DNA of 13,918 nucleotides from contig JACRGO010000146.1 in the NCBI GenBank assembly GCA_016212295.1, positions 1 through 13,918 on the forward strand, given 5' to 3'. This stretch comes from Nitrospinota bacterium. GTDB taxonomy: Bacteria > Nitrospinota > Nitrospinia > JACRGO01. Both the position numbers and the translations under genes were made by a program. Below the pieces are notes generated by a model, which had not been told where the DNA came from, made no database searches, and saw nothing but the letters and a program-made list of their open reading frames with translations. Positions 6,367 through 12,906 of the stretch are shown here, in pieces. Position 1 is the stretch's first letter. The number at the start of each line of letters is the position of its first letter.

Positions 6367-6872
6367 CATACCTTTTCCCTCAAATGGGCGCAGTCTTCCC
6401 TGTCCCCGCTTATCTTCGCGATGGCATGCCCAAGGATGGGGAGAACTACCAGCAGATTTTCCTCCACGGCCTTAGGGTTGCCGGGAAGATTGATTATCAA
6501 AGACCTTTTGCGGATGCCCGCCTTACCCCTGGAAAGAATCGCGTAGGGCGTGAGACGGAGACCGGAAGCTCTCATGGCCTCTCCAAATCCCGGCAATTCT
6601 TTTTCCAGGACTGCGCCTGTGGCTTCCGGCGTAACATCACGGTCGCTTACGCCTGTGCCGCCGGTAGTGACAATCAAGGGCATACACAGAGAATCGCTCC
6701 ATTCCACCAATTTTTTTTTAATCTCTTCCACTTCGTCCGGGACAATGCAATAAAGCTGAATCCTGAATCCGCTGCCCTCAAGGATTCTTCTGGCTGTGGC
6801 CCCGGAAACGTCCTCCCGTTCCCCCTTCGACCCTTTGTCGCTTATTGTCAGAATGGCGGCATCAATACGCAT
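6366..6872 (-). CDS. mog: Molybdopterin adenylyltransferase, Mog/MoaB family
   Basis: A 168-residue cytoplasmic enzyme that would adenylate molybdopterin before metal insertion. Family motifs are all present: ILTISDKG (7-14), TTGGTG (69-74), RDVTPEAT (78-85) and LPGNPKAVEE (129-138). It is the last gene of the moaD-moaE-moeA-mog operon, 11 nt after the moeA stop. There is no Shine-Dalgarno; the junction reads GCTTTAA, CTTTTAA, TTTTATG, with the moeA stop and the mog start each closing a 7-nt unit. Mog and MoaB cannot be cleanly separated by eye; the length and the moeA neighbour fit either name. Confidence 0.93.
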   Translation of the reverse strand: MRIDAAILTISDKGSKGEREDVSGATARRILEGSGFRIQLYCIVPDEVEEIKKKLVEWSDSLCMPLIVTTGGTGVSDRDVTPEATGAVLEKELPGFGEAMRASGLRLTPYAILSRGKAGIRKRSLIINLPGNPKAVEENLLVVLPILGHAIAKISGDREDCAHLREKV

Positions 6873-6883
6873 AAAATTAAAAG

Positions 6884-8131
6884 TTAAAGCAAAAACCCGG
6901 TGACCATTTCACCTTTTTTAAAAAAAGATTTCTCATTGGAAAGAATGATGAAGCCATTGCAATCACAAATCAATTTTAAATTGCCTGAGCCTTGGTCCGG
7001 TAAGGGGGTGGCAATGAATTCACCGTTTTCCTCATGGATGACGGACGCAATAAATATTCTTCGCGCATCCACTTTCCTGTGAAGCTCGGTATCCAATCTG
7101 GCCTGGATGTGCGCATTGCGGTAATGGAGGAAGCCGCCTAACTTTTTTATGGCCGGTTGGACAAACTCATGAAAAGCGATGAATGAAGCGACCGGGTTCC
7201 CAGGGAGTCCGAAAAAGAGTTTTCCGTTAAGGCGTCCAAAAACCAATGGCTTTCCCGGCTTCATGGCCACTTTCCAAAAGGTCAACTCGCTCCCAAGCCT
7301 CTCCAGGACCGCCTTAACCAAATCATAATTTCCAACTGAAACCCCTCCGGTGGTAATTAAAATGTCGGACCTGGAGCCGGCCAGCAGCTTTGCCTCTATA
7401 GCGGCTTCCACGTCCCTGGCGATTCCAAGCAGTTCAGGACGTCCTCCGCACTCTGCAACCATTGCTGAAAGAAGGTGGCTGTTGGAATTTATAATTTGAC
7501 ATTCCGTGGGAGTTTCACCCACGTCCACAATTTCGTCGCCGGTTGCTAGTATTGCCACTGTGGGTCGCGCATAAACTGGGATAGCAGCCAAACACAGGGA
7601 GGAAAGCAGGCCCACCTGTTGAGGTCCTATATGCGTCCCCCGGCGCAAAACGGTTTCTCCTTTTTTTATATATTCCCCTTTGTAGCGTATATTGGCCCCT
7701 TTTCCGGCAGGCGATTTTAAAATAGCGGCTGTTTCACCCCCATAACCATCCGTGTCCTCGACCTGAATTACAGTGTCCGCGCCTGAAGGCATCATGGCGC
7801 CGGTCATGATCCTTGCCGCCTCTCCTTCTTTAAGGGCAAGGTTGAGATTTTTCCCGGCCGGTTGTTCTCCAATGACTCGAAGTGATTTTGGGGATTGAGG
7901 GGAAGCGCCCTGGACATCCTCGAACCGGAGGGCGAAACCATCCATTGCGGATTGATCGAAAGGAGGCAGGCCGAGGCCGGAGACCATATCCTTTTCAAGC
8001 ACGCGGCCGGAGGCGGATGCAACAGGAACAACCTCCGCGCCAAGCGGAGTAATTTGGGAAAGAATTATTTCAAGGGCTTCTTCTATGGAAATCAAGCCGG
8101 CCTCGCTAAATTGACAATTTTCAATTGACAC
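6884..8131 (-). CDS. moeA: Molybdopterin molybdenumtransferase MoeA
   Basis: MoeA inserts molybdenum into adenylated molybdopterin. From the GTG at 8131 it is 415 residues. Motifs: PPFDQSAMDGFA (56-67), RIMTGAMMPSGADTV (107-121), ATGDEIV (196-202), TTGGVSVGNYD (260-270), KPGKPLVFG (291-299) and GLPGNPVAS (308-316). The C-terminal domain IV is present. The start is uncertain. GTG 8131 has no ribosome site and its first ten codons are a heptamer-type repeat (AATTGAC units). TTG 8095 gives LISIEEALEI with a first-codon Met, matches the usual MoeA start and has GAGG 5 nt before it, so I lean to 8095 as the true start while giving the longer frame here. Third gene of the operon, 15 nt after moaE. 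Confidence 0.95.
   Translation of the reverse strand: MSIENCQFSEAGLISIEEALEIILSQITPLGAEVVPVASASGRVLEKDMVSGLGLPPFDQSAMDGFALRFEDVQGASPQSPKSLRVIGEQPAGKNLNLALKEGEAARIMTGAMMPSGADTVIQVEDTDGYGGETAAILKSPAGKGANIRYKGEYIKKGETVLRRGTHIGPQQVGLLSSLCLAAIPVYARPTVAILATGDEIVDVGETPTECQIINSNSHLLSAMVAECGGRPELLGIARDVEAAIEAKLLAGSRSDILITTGGVSVGNYDLVKAVLERLGSELTFWKVAMKPGKPLVFGRLNGKLFFGLPGNPVASFIAFHEFVQPAIKKLGGFLHYRNAHIQARLDTELHRKVDARRIFIASVIHEENGEFIATPLPDQGSGNLKLICDCNGFIILSNEKSFFKKGEMVTGFLL
8109..8129. repeat. Heptamer array AATTGAC / AATTTTC / AATTGAC at the moeA 5' end
   Basis: Three exact 7-nt units between the moaE stop and the conserved start of MoeA. They lie inside the first codons of the longer moeA frame, which argues for the shorter one. 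Confidence 0.55.
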
Positions 8132-8146
8132 TTTTTAATGGTTTTA

Positions 8147-8563
8147 TTAAGGATGGTCTTCCACCCAGACATCGCCGTCGACAGTAAATTCCTTTTTCCA
8201 GATAGGGACGCTCCTCTTGAGCTCATCAATGCAAAATTCACACGCCTTGAATGCTTCTTTCCTATGTTGGGAAACGACAATAATCAAAACGATGTTTTCG
8301 GCGATCTCTATCTTTCCAAATCTATGAATAATCCCTACGTCCAGGACGTCGAATTCCTTAAGGGTCCTGTCCCTTAGGCGCTCCAGGGACTTTTCCGCCA
8401 TTCCTGGATAATATTCAAATTCCAGGCCCTTGATATCTTTCCCTTTGGAAAAATCCCTTGCGGTTCCAAGAAAAACCACCGCCGCCCCGGTATTCCGGAA
8501 AGGCCCGCGCAGGGCCAGGGTTTCTTCCTCTATATTAAAATCAGCAAGTTGTAATTTAATCAT
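8147..8563 (-). CDS. moaE: Molybdopterin synthase catalytic subunit MoaE
   Basis: The large subunit of molybdopterin synthase, which transfers two sulfurs from MoaD thiocarboxylate to precursor Z. 138 residues, normal length. Family motifs: GAAVVFLGTAR (26-36), LEFEYYPGMAEK (47-58), HRFG (80-83), SQHRKEAFKACEFCIDELK (98-116) and PIWKKE (120-125), whose lysines K123/K124 belong to the active site. It follows moaD by 39 nt. The gap is almost entirely a 7-bp tandem array, and the ATG is the last three bases of that array. There is no Shine-Dalgarno. Confidence 0.96.
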   Translation of the reverse strand: MIKLQLADFNIEEETLALRGPFRNTGAAVVFLGTARDFSKGKDIKGLEFEYYPGMAEKSLERLRDRTLKEFDVLDVGIIHRFGKIEIAENIVLIIVVSQHRKEAFKACEFCIDELKRSVPIWKKEFTVDGDVWVEDHP

Positions 8564-8595
8564 TAACCGTAAACCGATAACCGTAAACTGTGAAC
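8561..8595. repeat. Heptamer tandem array CGTAAAC x5 between moaD and moaE
   Basis: On the plus strand the five units CATTAAC, CGTAAAC, CGATAAC, CGTAAAC, TGTGAAC follow each other with exact 7-nt phase, all ending in AAC. The first unit contains the complement of the moaE start codon, so the array runs into the gene. Confidence 0.85.
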
Positions 8596-8602
8596 TTTTT
8601 AT

Positions 8603-8863
8603 TCAGTTGCCGCCTGAAAGAGGAGGCAGTATGGCAACCTCGTCTCCGTCCTTTAACGTGGAAGAAAGGTCGGAGACCTCCTGGTTGACCGCGTAAAGAA
8701 ACCTTTTAGTGGCCGTAAGGGTCCTAAGCTCAGGATGCTTTTCTGAAATCCTGGTTATAAGTAGTGACAGGGTCAACCCGTTTTTATACTCAAAGGCTTC
8801 GCTTCCAAGCCCGAGCTTTTCCTTGACGGATGCAAAGTAGAGAACCTTTATCATGTTGACCAT
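8603..8863 (-). CDS. moaD: Molybdopterin synthase sulfur carrier subunit MoaD
   Basis: A ubiquitin-fold sulfur carrier, thiocarboxylated at its C-terminal Gly and partner of MoaE. The body reads IKVLYFASVKEKLG ... VNQEVSDLSSTLKDGDEVAILPPLSGGN. The frame opens at 8863, but ATG 8854 gives MIKVLYFA, the normal MoaD beginning (83 residues). ATG 8863 overlaps a TATAAT box, so 8854 is more likely the start, on a leaderless mRNA. Odd point: the family ends in Gly-Gly, but here an Asn codon follows before TGA. Activation by MoeB would then need that residue removed or tolerated. It is the first gene of the minus-strand operon. Confidence 0.93.
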   Translation of the reverse strand: MVNMIKVLYFASVKEKLGLGSEAFEYKNGLTLSLLITRISEKHPELRTLTATKRFLYAVNQEVSDLSSTLKDGDEVAILPPLSGGN

Positions 8864-8890
8864 TATAAGAAAGGGGCTCCGTTATTACAA
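8862..8890 (-). promoter_or_regulatory. Promoter of the moa operon, predicted leaderless
   Basis: On the minus strand TTGTAA (complement of 8885-8890), exactly 17 bp, then a perfect TATAAT (complement of 8862-8867). Seven bases later comes the ATG at 8854, so transcription would start at or next to the start codon. Confidence 0.65.
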
Positions 8891-8946
8891 GCCGATTCCA
8901 CCAATTTTGCTTTGGGGTGTCGGGAGGGGATAAAATAAGTCCATGT

Positions 8947-9046
8947 AATATCGAACAAGGAATAAAGAATGTAAAAAGAGGACCTTCAAAGTAAGGGCAC
9001 GGCGCGCCGTGCCCCTACAAAATTCCGCGGTCCCTTGTTAGATATT
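8947..9046. repeat. 100-bp nested inverted repeat with GGCGCGCC palindrome core
   Basis: Outer arms AATATCGAACAAGG (8947-8960) and the complement of AATATCTAACAAGG (9033-9046) match at 13 of 14. The centre is a near-perfect 28-bp palindrome, 8991-9018, with core GGGCACGGCGCGCCGTGCCC. The left arm also shows a 7-nt rhythm (AACAAGG, AATAAAG, AATGTAA). It fills the gap between the divergent moa operon and the membrane gene and holds no coding sequence. Confidence 0.65.
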
Positions 9047-9075
9047 CTTTATCCGATTTTAAAAAATTTTCCCCC

Positions 9076-9726
9076 GTGAACGGCTACAAAAAAACAATGT
9101 GTTTATTGGTTTTTTTTACGCTGGCAATGGCTTACATGGAAGCCGCCGTGGTCGTTTACCTGCGAGAACTCTTTTATCCGGAAGGGTTCCATTTTCCGCT
9201 GAAGGCGCTTCCAGCAAAGCTTGCCTGGATTGAAATCGGCAGGGAGGCGTCAACCATGGCCATGCTTATTGCCGTAGGGATGGCCGCCGGGAAAAGCCCC
9301 TGGTCAAGATTTTCTATTTTTATTCTGGTCTTCGGGGCATGGGACATTTTTTATTATCTGTGGCTGAAGATTCTGCTCGGCTGGCCCTCCTCGTTCCTTG
9401 AGTGGGACATTCTTTTTTTGATTCCTCTTCCGTGGACCGGGCCTGTAATTGCCCCAATGATTGTGGCAGCATGCATGATTTACGCGGCCCTTGAAGTTCT
9501 TTATATGGAGAAAAAGGGCCTTTCCTTTACTATAAAAAAAGGAGAGACGGTTTTCATCGCGCTAGGCGCGGCAGCCATTTTAGCGTCTTTTTTATGGGAC
9601 GCCGGGATTGTCCTCAACCAGGGAGTCCCCACAAAATTCCAGTGGAAAATTTTTGGGTCCGGGGAGCTTATGGGGCTGCTGGCTTTTGTCCAGGCGGCAA
9701 GGAGAAACAAGGCAAGGCGTTCTTGA
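9076..9726 (+). CDS. Multi-pass membrane protein of unknown function
   Basis: A 216-residue protein with five or six predicted membrane segments (about 8-28, 57-72, 78-100, 120-145, 158-178, 193-207). Well-defined polar or aromatic motifs sit at membrane edges: EAAVVVYLRELFYPEGF (22-38), EIGREAST (53-60), WDIFYYLWLK (89-98), GWP (102-104) and WDILFLIPLPWTGPVIAP (110-127). The density of charged and Trp residues beside helices suggests a conserved enzyme or transporter-like protein, but I cannot name a family. The GTG at 9076 has no ribosome site; ATG 9097 is an alternative. Its stop overlaps the -35 box of the next promoter. It diverges from the moa operon; no functional link is shown. Confidence 0.82.
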   Translation: MNGYKKTMCLLVFFTLAMAYMEAAVVVYLRELFYPEGFHFPLKALPAKLAWIEIGREASTMAMLIAVGMAAGKSPWSRFSIFILVFGAWDIFYYLWLKILLGWPSSFLEWDILFLIPLPWTGPVIAPMIVAACMIYAALEVLYMEKKGLSFTIKKGETVFIALGAAAILASFLWDAGIVLNQGVPTKFQWKIFGSGELMGLLAFVQAARRNKARRS

Positions 9727-9751
9727 CAACCTGTGCCAAAAATGGTATTAA
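9723..9751 (+). promoter_or_regulatory. Sigma-70-like promoter for the EF-G-like gene
   Basis: A perfect TTGACA (9723-9728) overlapping the stop of the preceding gene, 17 bp, then TATTAA (9746-9751) running into AAT. A second TATAAT at 9770-9775 lacks a good -35. Confidence 0.5.
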
Positions 9752-9791
9752 AATAGCCTACTTAGATTATATAATCAAACGTCTTGATGCA

Positions 9792-9829
9792 CGAAAATTT
9801 TATTTTGGCTGCGGCCGTGTCGCGCTATG
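9792..9829 (+). repeat. Dispersed TTTTGGTTGCGG-type repeat, copy at the EF-G start
   Basis: ATTTTGGCTGCGGCCGTG then TCGCGCTATGA, matching the copy at 12681-12718 (other strand) over almost its whole length. The ATG of the EF-G-like gene is part of the repeat's GCGCTATGA end. The repeat has a GCGGC...GCCGC hairpin core in its best copy. Confidence 0.7.
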
Positions 9830-11905
9830 AAAGAATACAAAACCGAAAATATCCGTAATGCGGGACTGATCGGCCATGGAAAGGCGGGCAAGACGTCACT
9901 GGCCGAGGCCATGCTCTTCACCTCCGGGTCGTCTGACCGGCTGGGAAAGGTGGGCGACAATTCCTGCGTAATGGATTTTGACCCGGATGAAATCAAAAGA
10001 GGGGTCTCAATCAACGTGTCACTGGCCTTTTGCGAATGGAAGGGCAAAAAGATAAATATTCTGGACACGCCGGGATTTACCAACTTCATAGCCGAAACAG
10101 AGGCTTGCATGAGGGTCATGGACTCCGCCATCCTTGTGCTGAACGCGGAATCCGGCGTTGAGGTGGTCACGGAAAAGGTCTGGAAATGGGCGGATGAAAG
10201 ACATCTCCCCAGGCTGGTCTATGTCAACCGGCTCGATCATGAGCAGGCCGACCCCATCCGTTGCTTTGACTCCATAGCTCAAAAATTCAAGCAGGACCCG
10301 GTGAGTTTTCAGCTTCCCATAGGCAAGGGGCCGGACTTTAAAGGCGTTGTGGATCTGTTGGCCATGAAGGCCGTTTATTTTTCCAAGGACGCAGGCGGGA
10401 AGTGCGAGATCAAGGAAATCCCGGATGATCTGAAGAAGAAGGCGGAGGAGCACAGGGAAAAGATAATAGAGCGCGCCGCTGAAACGGATGACGCCTTGAC
10501 CGAAAAATACCTGGAAGGGCAAACCCTGACAGAGGACGAAATTTTTAATGGCCTGAAGGCCGGGATTTTAAACGGCGGCATTGTGCCGGTGTTTTTTGGC
10601 TCGGCCATTAAAAATCAGGGCGTTTCCCTTTTGCTGGACGCCGTTCTCCAGTTTTTTCCTTCTCCATTGGAAGTTCCGGAAGCCAAGGGCGTGGACTTAA
10701 AATCGGGGCAGGAAACATCCATCAAAACTTCCGAGGACGGAAGCCTGGCGGCCCTGGTTTTTAAAACCATAGCGGACCCGTTTGCCGGGAAGCTAAGCCT
10801 GTTCCGTGTGTATTCCGGGGTTTTTAAAGGGGACCAGAACATTTTTAATTCTCAAAAAAACTCACAGGAACATGTCGGGCAGGTCTTTTTTCTCCTGGGC
10901 AAGAAACAAATATCCGTTCCCAGGGTCGTGGCCGGCGACTTCGGGTGCGTGGCCAAGCTAAAAGCCACTGAGACCGGAGACGCCTTGTGCCAGGACAATA
11001 AACATGCGGTGGTTTTTGAGAAGATATCCTTTCCGGAACCGGTCATCAGCATGGCGGTCATCCCTAAATCCAGAGAAGACGAAGAAAAGGTCTCCACCTC
11101 CATTCATCGCCTGATGGAGGAAGACCCGTCCCTGCGGGTCGGGCGCGATCCCCAGACCCATGAAATGATAATCTCCGGAATGGGAACTGTCCATTTGGAA
11201 GTGGTTGTGGAAAGACTGAAGAGAAAATTCGGGGTTGATGTGGAAGTGAGGACCCCTAAAATTCCTTATAAGGAAACAATCCGCGCTTCCATTAAAGTCC
11301 AGGGAAAATACAAGAAACAAAGCGGAGGCCGGGGACAATATGGTGACACATGCCTGGAAATAAGCCCGCTGAGGAGAGGCGAGGGTTTCGTGTTCGAGGA
11401 CAAAATAGTCGGAGGCGCCATCCCCAAGCAATACGTCCCGGCGGTGGAAAAGGGAATTGTCGAGGCAATGCAGGAAGGGGTCATCGCCGGTTATCCAATG
11501 GTGGACTTGAAAGTGGTCCTGTATGACGGCTCCTACCACGAGGTGGACTCTTCCGAAATGGCTTTCAAGATAGCGGGTTCAATGGGATTCAAGAAGGGCG
11601 CAATGGATTGCAAGCCGGCGCTGCTGGAGCCTATAAAAGACATGGAGATCACAGTGCCGACCGAGAACGTGGGCGATATAATGGGCGACATCAACTCCAG
11701 GCGCGGAAAGGTCTCCGGGATTGAGCCATCCGGCGATTGTCAAATCATCAAGGCCAAGGTCCCCATGTCTGAAATCCTGAGATACGCGTCGGATCTGAGG
11801 TCCATGACAGGCGGCCGTGGCTCTTTTCATTCTTCTTTCTCTCACTATGAGGAAGTGCCCGGGCACCTGGCGGAAAAAATCACCGCGGAAAGGAAGAAGG
11901 AGTAA
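9827..11905 (+). CDS. fusA: Elongation factor G-like GTPase (EF-G2 type)
   Basis: A 692-residue five-domain translational GTPase. G1 is GHGKAGKT (16-23), switch I EIKRGVSI (55-62), G3 DTPGF (80-84) and G4 NRLD (134-137). Domain IV follows (GGRGQYGD...), then domain V with GDIMGDINSRRGKV. The G1 spacing, the LGKVGDNSCVMDFDPDEI stretch and overall order match the EF-G-like second paralogue (EF-G2) rather than classical FusA. The usual catalytic His after DTPG is Phe84. EF-G2 paralogues often carry Tyr or another residue there, so GTP hydrolysis may be slow. No ribosome site is seen, and the start codon lies in a dispersed repeat. A canonical fusA presumably exists elsewhere. Confidence 0.93.
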   Translation: MKEYKTENIRNAGLIGHGKAGKTSLAEAMLFTSGSSDRLGKVGDNSCVMDFDPDEIKRGVSINVSLAFCEWKGKKINILDTPGFTNFIAETEACMRVMDSAILVLNAESGVEVVTEKVWKWADERHLPRLVYVNRLDHEQADPIRCFDSIAQKFKQDPVSFQLPIGKGPDFKGVVDLLAMKAVYFSKDAGGKCEIKEIPDDLKKKAEEHREKIIERAAETDDALTEKYLEGQTLTEDEIFNGLKAGILNGGIVPVFFGSAIKNQGVSLLLDAVLQFFPSPLEVPEAKGVDLKSGQETSIKTSEDGSLAALVFKTIADPFAGKLSLFRVYSGVFKGDQNIFNSQKNSQEHVGQVFFLLGKKQISVPRVVAGDFGCVAKLKATETGDALCQDNKHAVVFEKISFPEPVISMAVIPKSREDEEKVSTSIHRLMEEDPSLRVGRDPQTHEMIISGMGTVHLEVVVERLKRKFGVDVEVRTPKIPYKETIRASIKVQGKYKKQSGGRGQYGDTCLEISPLRRGEGFVFEDKIVGGAIPKQYVPAVEKGIVEAMQEGVIAGYPMVDLKVVLYDGSYHEVDSSEMAFKIAGSMGFKKGAMDCKPALLEPIKDMEITVPTENVGDIMGDINSRRGKVSGIEPSGDCQIIKAKVPMSEILRYASDLRSMTGGRGSFHSSFSHYEEVPGHLAEKITAERKKE

Positions 11906-11931
11906 TGGACCAGTTAATAGTTTTTAGAAAC

Positions 11932-11956
11932 TCGTGAAGGTTCGTGTCCATTCGTG
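11932..11956 (+). repeat. 10-bp-periodic TCGTG triplet
   Basis: TCGTG occurs at 11932, 11942 and 11952, exactly 10 bp apart, in the 76-bp gap between the EF-G-like gene and ihfA. Ribosome site GGAGGGAGG follows at 11968. Confidence 0.55.
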
Positions 11957-11981
11957 GCTGATTTAACGGAGGGAGGCAAAG

Positions 11982-12305
11982 GTGGTCAAGACAAGCATTG
12001 TTGATTATATCTATGAAAAAATCGGGCACCCGCGAAAATTGGCCGCCATCTCCGTTGAGGAAATAATCAACTCCATCAAGGAAACACTGGCGAACGGGGA
12101 AAACATTCAGATCGTCGGATTCGGACGATTCAATCTTAGAAAGAAGAATGAAAGGACCGGACGGGACCCGGCCACAGGGGAAGAAATTACCATATCCGCC
12201 CGGCAGGTCCTCACCTTCAAACCAAGCCGGCAGTTGAAGGACGCTGTATTGCGGCGCGTTCGCAACAAAAATAAATTTCGATGTAATAATAATATAAAGC
12301 CATGA
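11982..12305 (+). CDS. ihfA: Integration host factor alpha subunit (HU/IHF family)
   Basis: A DNA-bending nucleoid protein, heterodimer partner of IhfB. 107 residues from GTG 11982, behind GGAGGGAGG. Features: N-terminal helices with IVDYIYEKIG, then GFGRFNLRKKNERTGRDPATGEEITISARQVLTFKPS, the flexible DNA-binding arms with the intercalating Pro63. The body ends near residue 90, as in other IhfA proteins. A 17-residue basic tail (RRVRNKNKFRCNNNIKP) extends beyond it. The stop TGA overlaps the merR ATG (ATGA), so the two are translationally coupled. The ihfA-merR pairing is common in Deltaproteobacteria, where pheST often precedes it; here EF-G2 does instead. HU is the alternative, but the motifs and neighbour favour IHF. 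Confidence 0.92.
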   Translation: MVKTSIVDYIYEKIGHPRKLAAISVEEIINSIKETLANGENIQIVGFGRFNLRKKNERTGRDPATGEEITISARQVLTFKPSRQLKDAVLRRVRNKNKFRCNNNIKP

Positions 12306-12712
12306 CGGATATCCCGGACAAGCTCTTCTTTAAAATAGGGGAGGTTTCCACTATAACCCGGTTGGAGCCTCACATACTTCGATACTGGGAAACGGAATTC
12401 CAAGTTTTAAGTCCCAGGAAAAACGAGTCCGGCCAGCGCCTGTACATAAAACGTGATATAGAAACAATCCTGAAAATCAAAAAACTTCTTCATGAAGAAG
12501 GCTATACCATCCTTGGCGCCAAAAAGTTATTGACAAAAAAAAACAAGAAGCCGGAAATAAACGAGGCCGGCGCCGCCGGCCAAAAAATTCTCCAGCAAAG
12601 CCTTGATTTCGAAAGGAAGGAGCCCAACCTGGCGCTAAGGGAAATCAAGGAAGACCTCAAAGCTGTTTTGTCTCTTCTTTCTCATAGCGCGGCATGGCCG
12701 CAACCAAAATAA
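12302..12712 (+). CDS. MerR-family transcriptional regulator
   Basis: 136 residues. The N-terminal winged helix-turn-helix runs from FFKIGEVSTITRLEPHILRYWE through GQRLYIKRDIETILKIKKLLHEEGYTI to GAKKLL (about 8-77). A helical C-terminal segment (about 95-128) should form the dimer coiled coil. No cysteine pair is seen, so metal sensing is not indicated. It overlaps ihfA by 4 nt. The last codons and the stop are supplied by a dispersed repeat (see 12681-12718): the HSAAWPQPK tail is repeat-encoded and probably not ancestral. Confidence 0.9.
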   Translation: MTDIPDKLFFKIGEVSTITRLEPHILRYWETEFQVLSPRKNESGQRLYIKRDIETILKIKKLLHEEGYTILGAKKLLTKKNKKPEINEAGAAGQKILQQSLDFERKEPNLALREIKEDLKAVLSLLSHSAAWPQPK

Positions 12713-12718
12713 ATTTCT
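12681..12718 (-). repeat. Dispersed TTTTGGTTGCGG-type repeat at the merR 3' end
   Basis: On the minus strand it reads GAAATTTATTTTGGTTGCGG then CCATGCCGCGCTATGAG, with a GCGGC-CAT-GCCGC hairpin core. It matches 9792-9829 and, in opposite orientation, 12803-12838. It encodes the last residues of MerR and its stop. Confidence 0.75.
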
Positions 12719-12738
12719 ACGCATTCAAACGTTCGATG

Positions 12739-12891
12739 ATATTATTACGCTCAGAAATTTACGTTTTCCGCTTGAAATAAAATCAGCTTTGAATGCTTCA
12801 AGAGAAATTCATTTTGGTTGCGGACATGCGCGCTCCAGGAAGCGTTTGAAAACTTTGCGCGGAAAACGCAAATTTCTGAACGTAATAATAT
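12739..12891. repeat. 153-bp long inverted repeat (MITE-like or structured leader)
   Basis: The left arm 12739-12771 and the complement of the right arm 12859-12891 match at 31 of 33 positions; the arms begin ATATTATTACG and contain TCAGAAATTT and CGTTTTCCGC. The 87-bp interior contains another copy of the TTTTGGTTGCGG repeat (12803-12838). It has no transposase and no open frame. It ends directly before the AAGGAGG ribosome site of the next gene, so if transcribed it would be a large hairpin in its leader. Confidence 0.75.
12803..12838 (+). repeat. Dispersed TTTTGGTTGCGG-type repeat inside the long inverted repeat
   Basis: GAAATTCATTTTGGTTGCGG then ACATGCGCGCTCC, the complement-orientation partner of 12681-12718 with one deleted base and a few changes. 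Confidence 0.7.
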
Positions 12892-12906
12892 TGATAAGGA
12901 GGAAAT

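Noticed and set aside
6384-6887. Long plus-strand frame opposite mog
   Set aside because: Antisense shadow; the minus strand has all Mog motifs, while this frame shows no recognisable domain.
10958-11539. 193-codon minus-strand frame within the EF-G gene
   Set aside because: Antisense shadow of a conserved GTPase with no ribosome site and no domain pattern.
12859-12891. Replication-origin nonanucleotide (geminivirus-type TAATATTAC)
   Set aside because: The arm contains TAATAATATT, which is only similar, and there is no Rep gene.
12713-12906. tRNA gene after merR
   Set aside because: I looked because tRNAs can follow this gene pair, but found no cloverleaf, T-loop GGTTCRANNCC or CCA end; the structure is a long inverted repeat.
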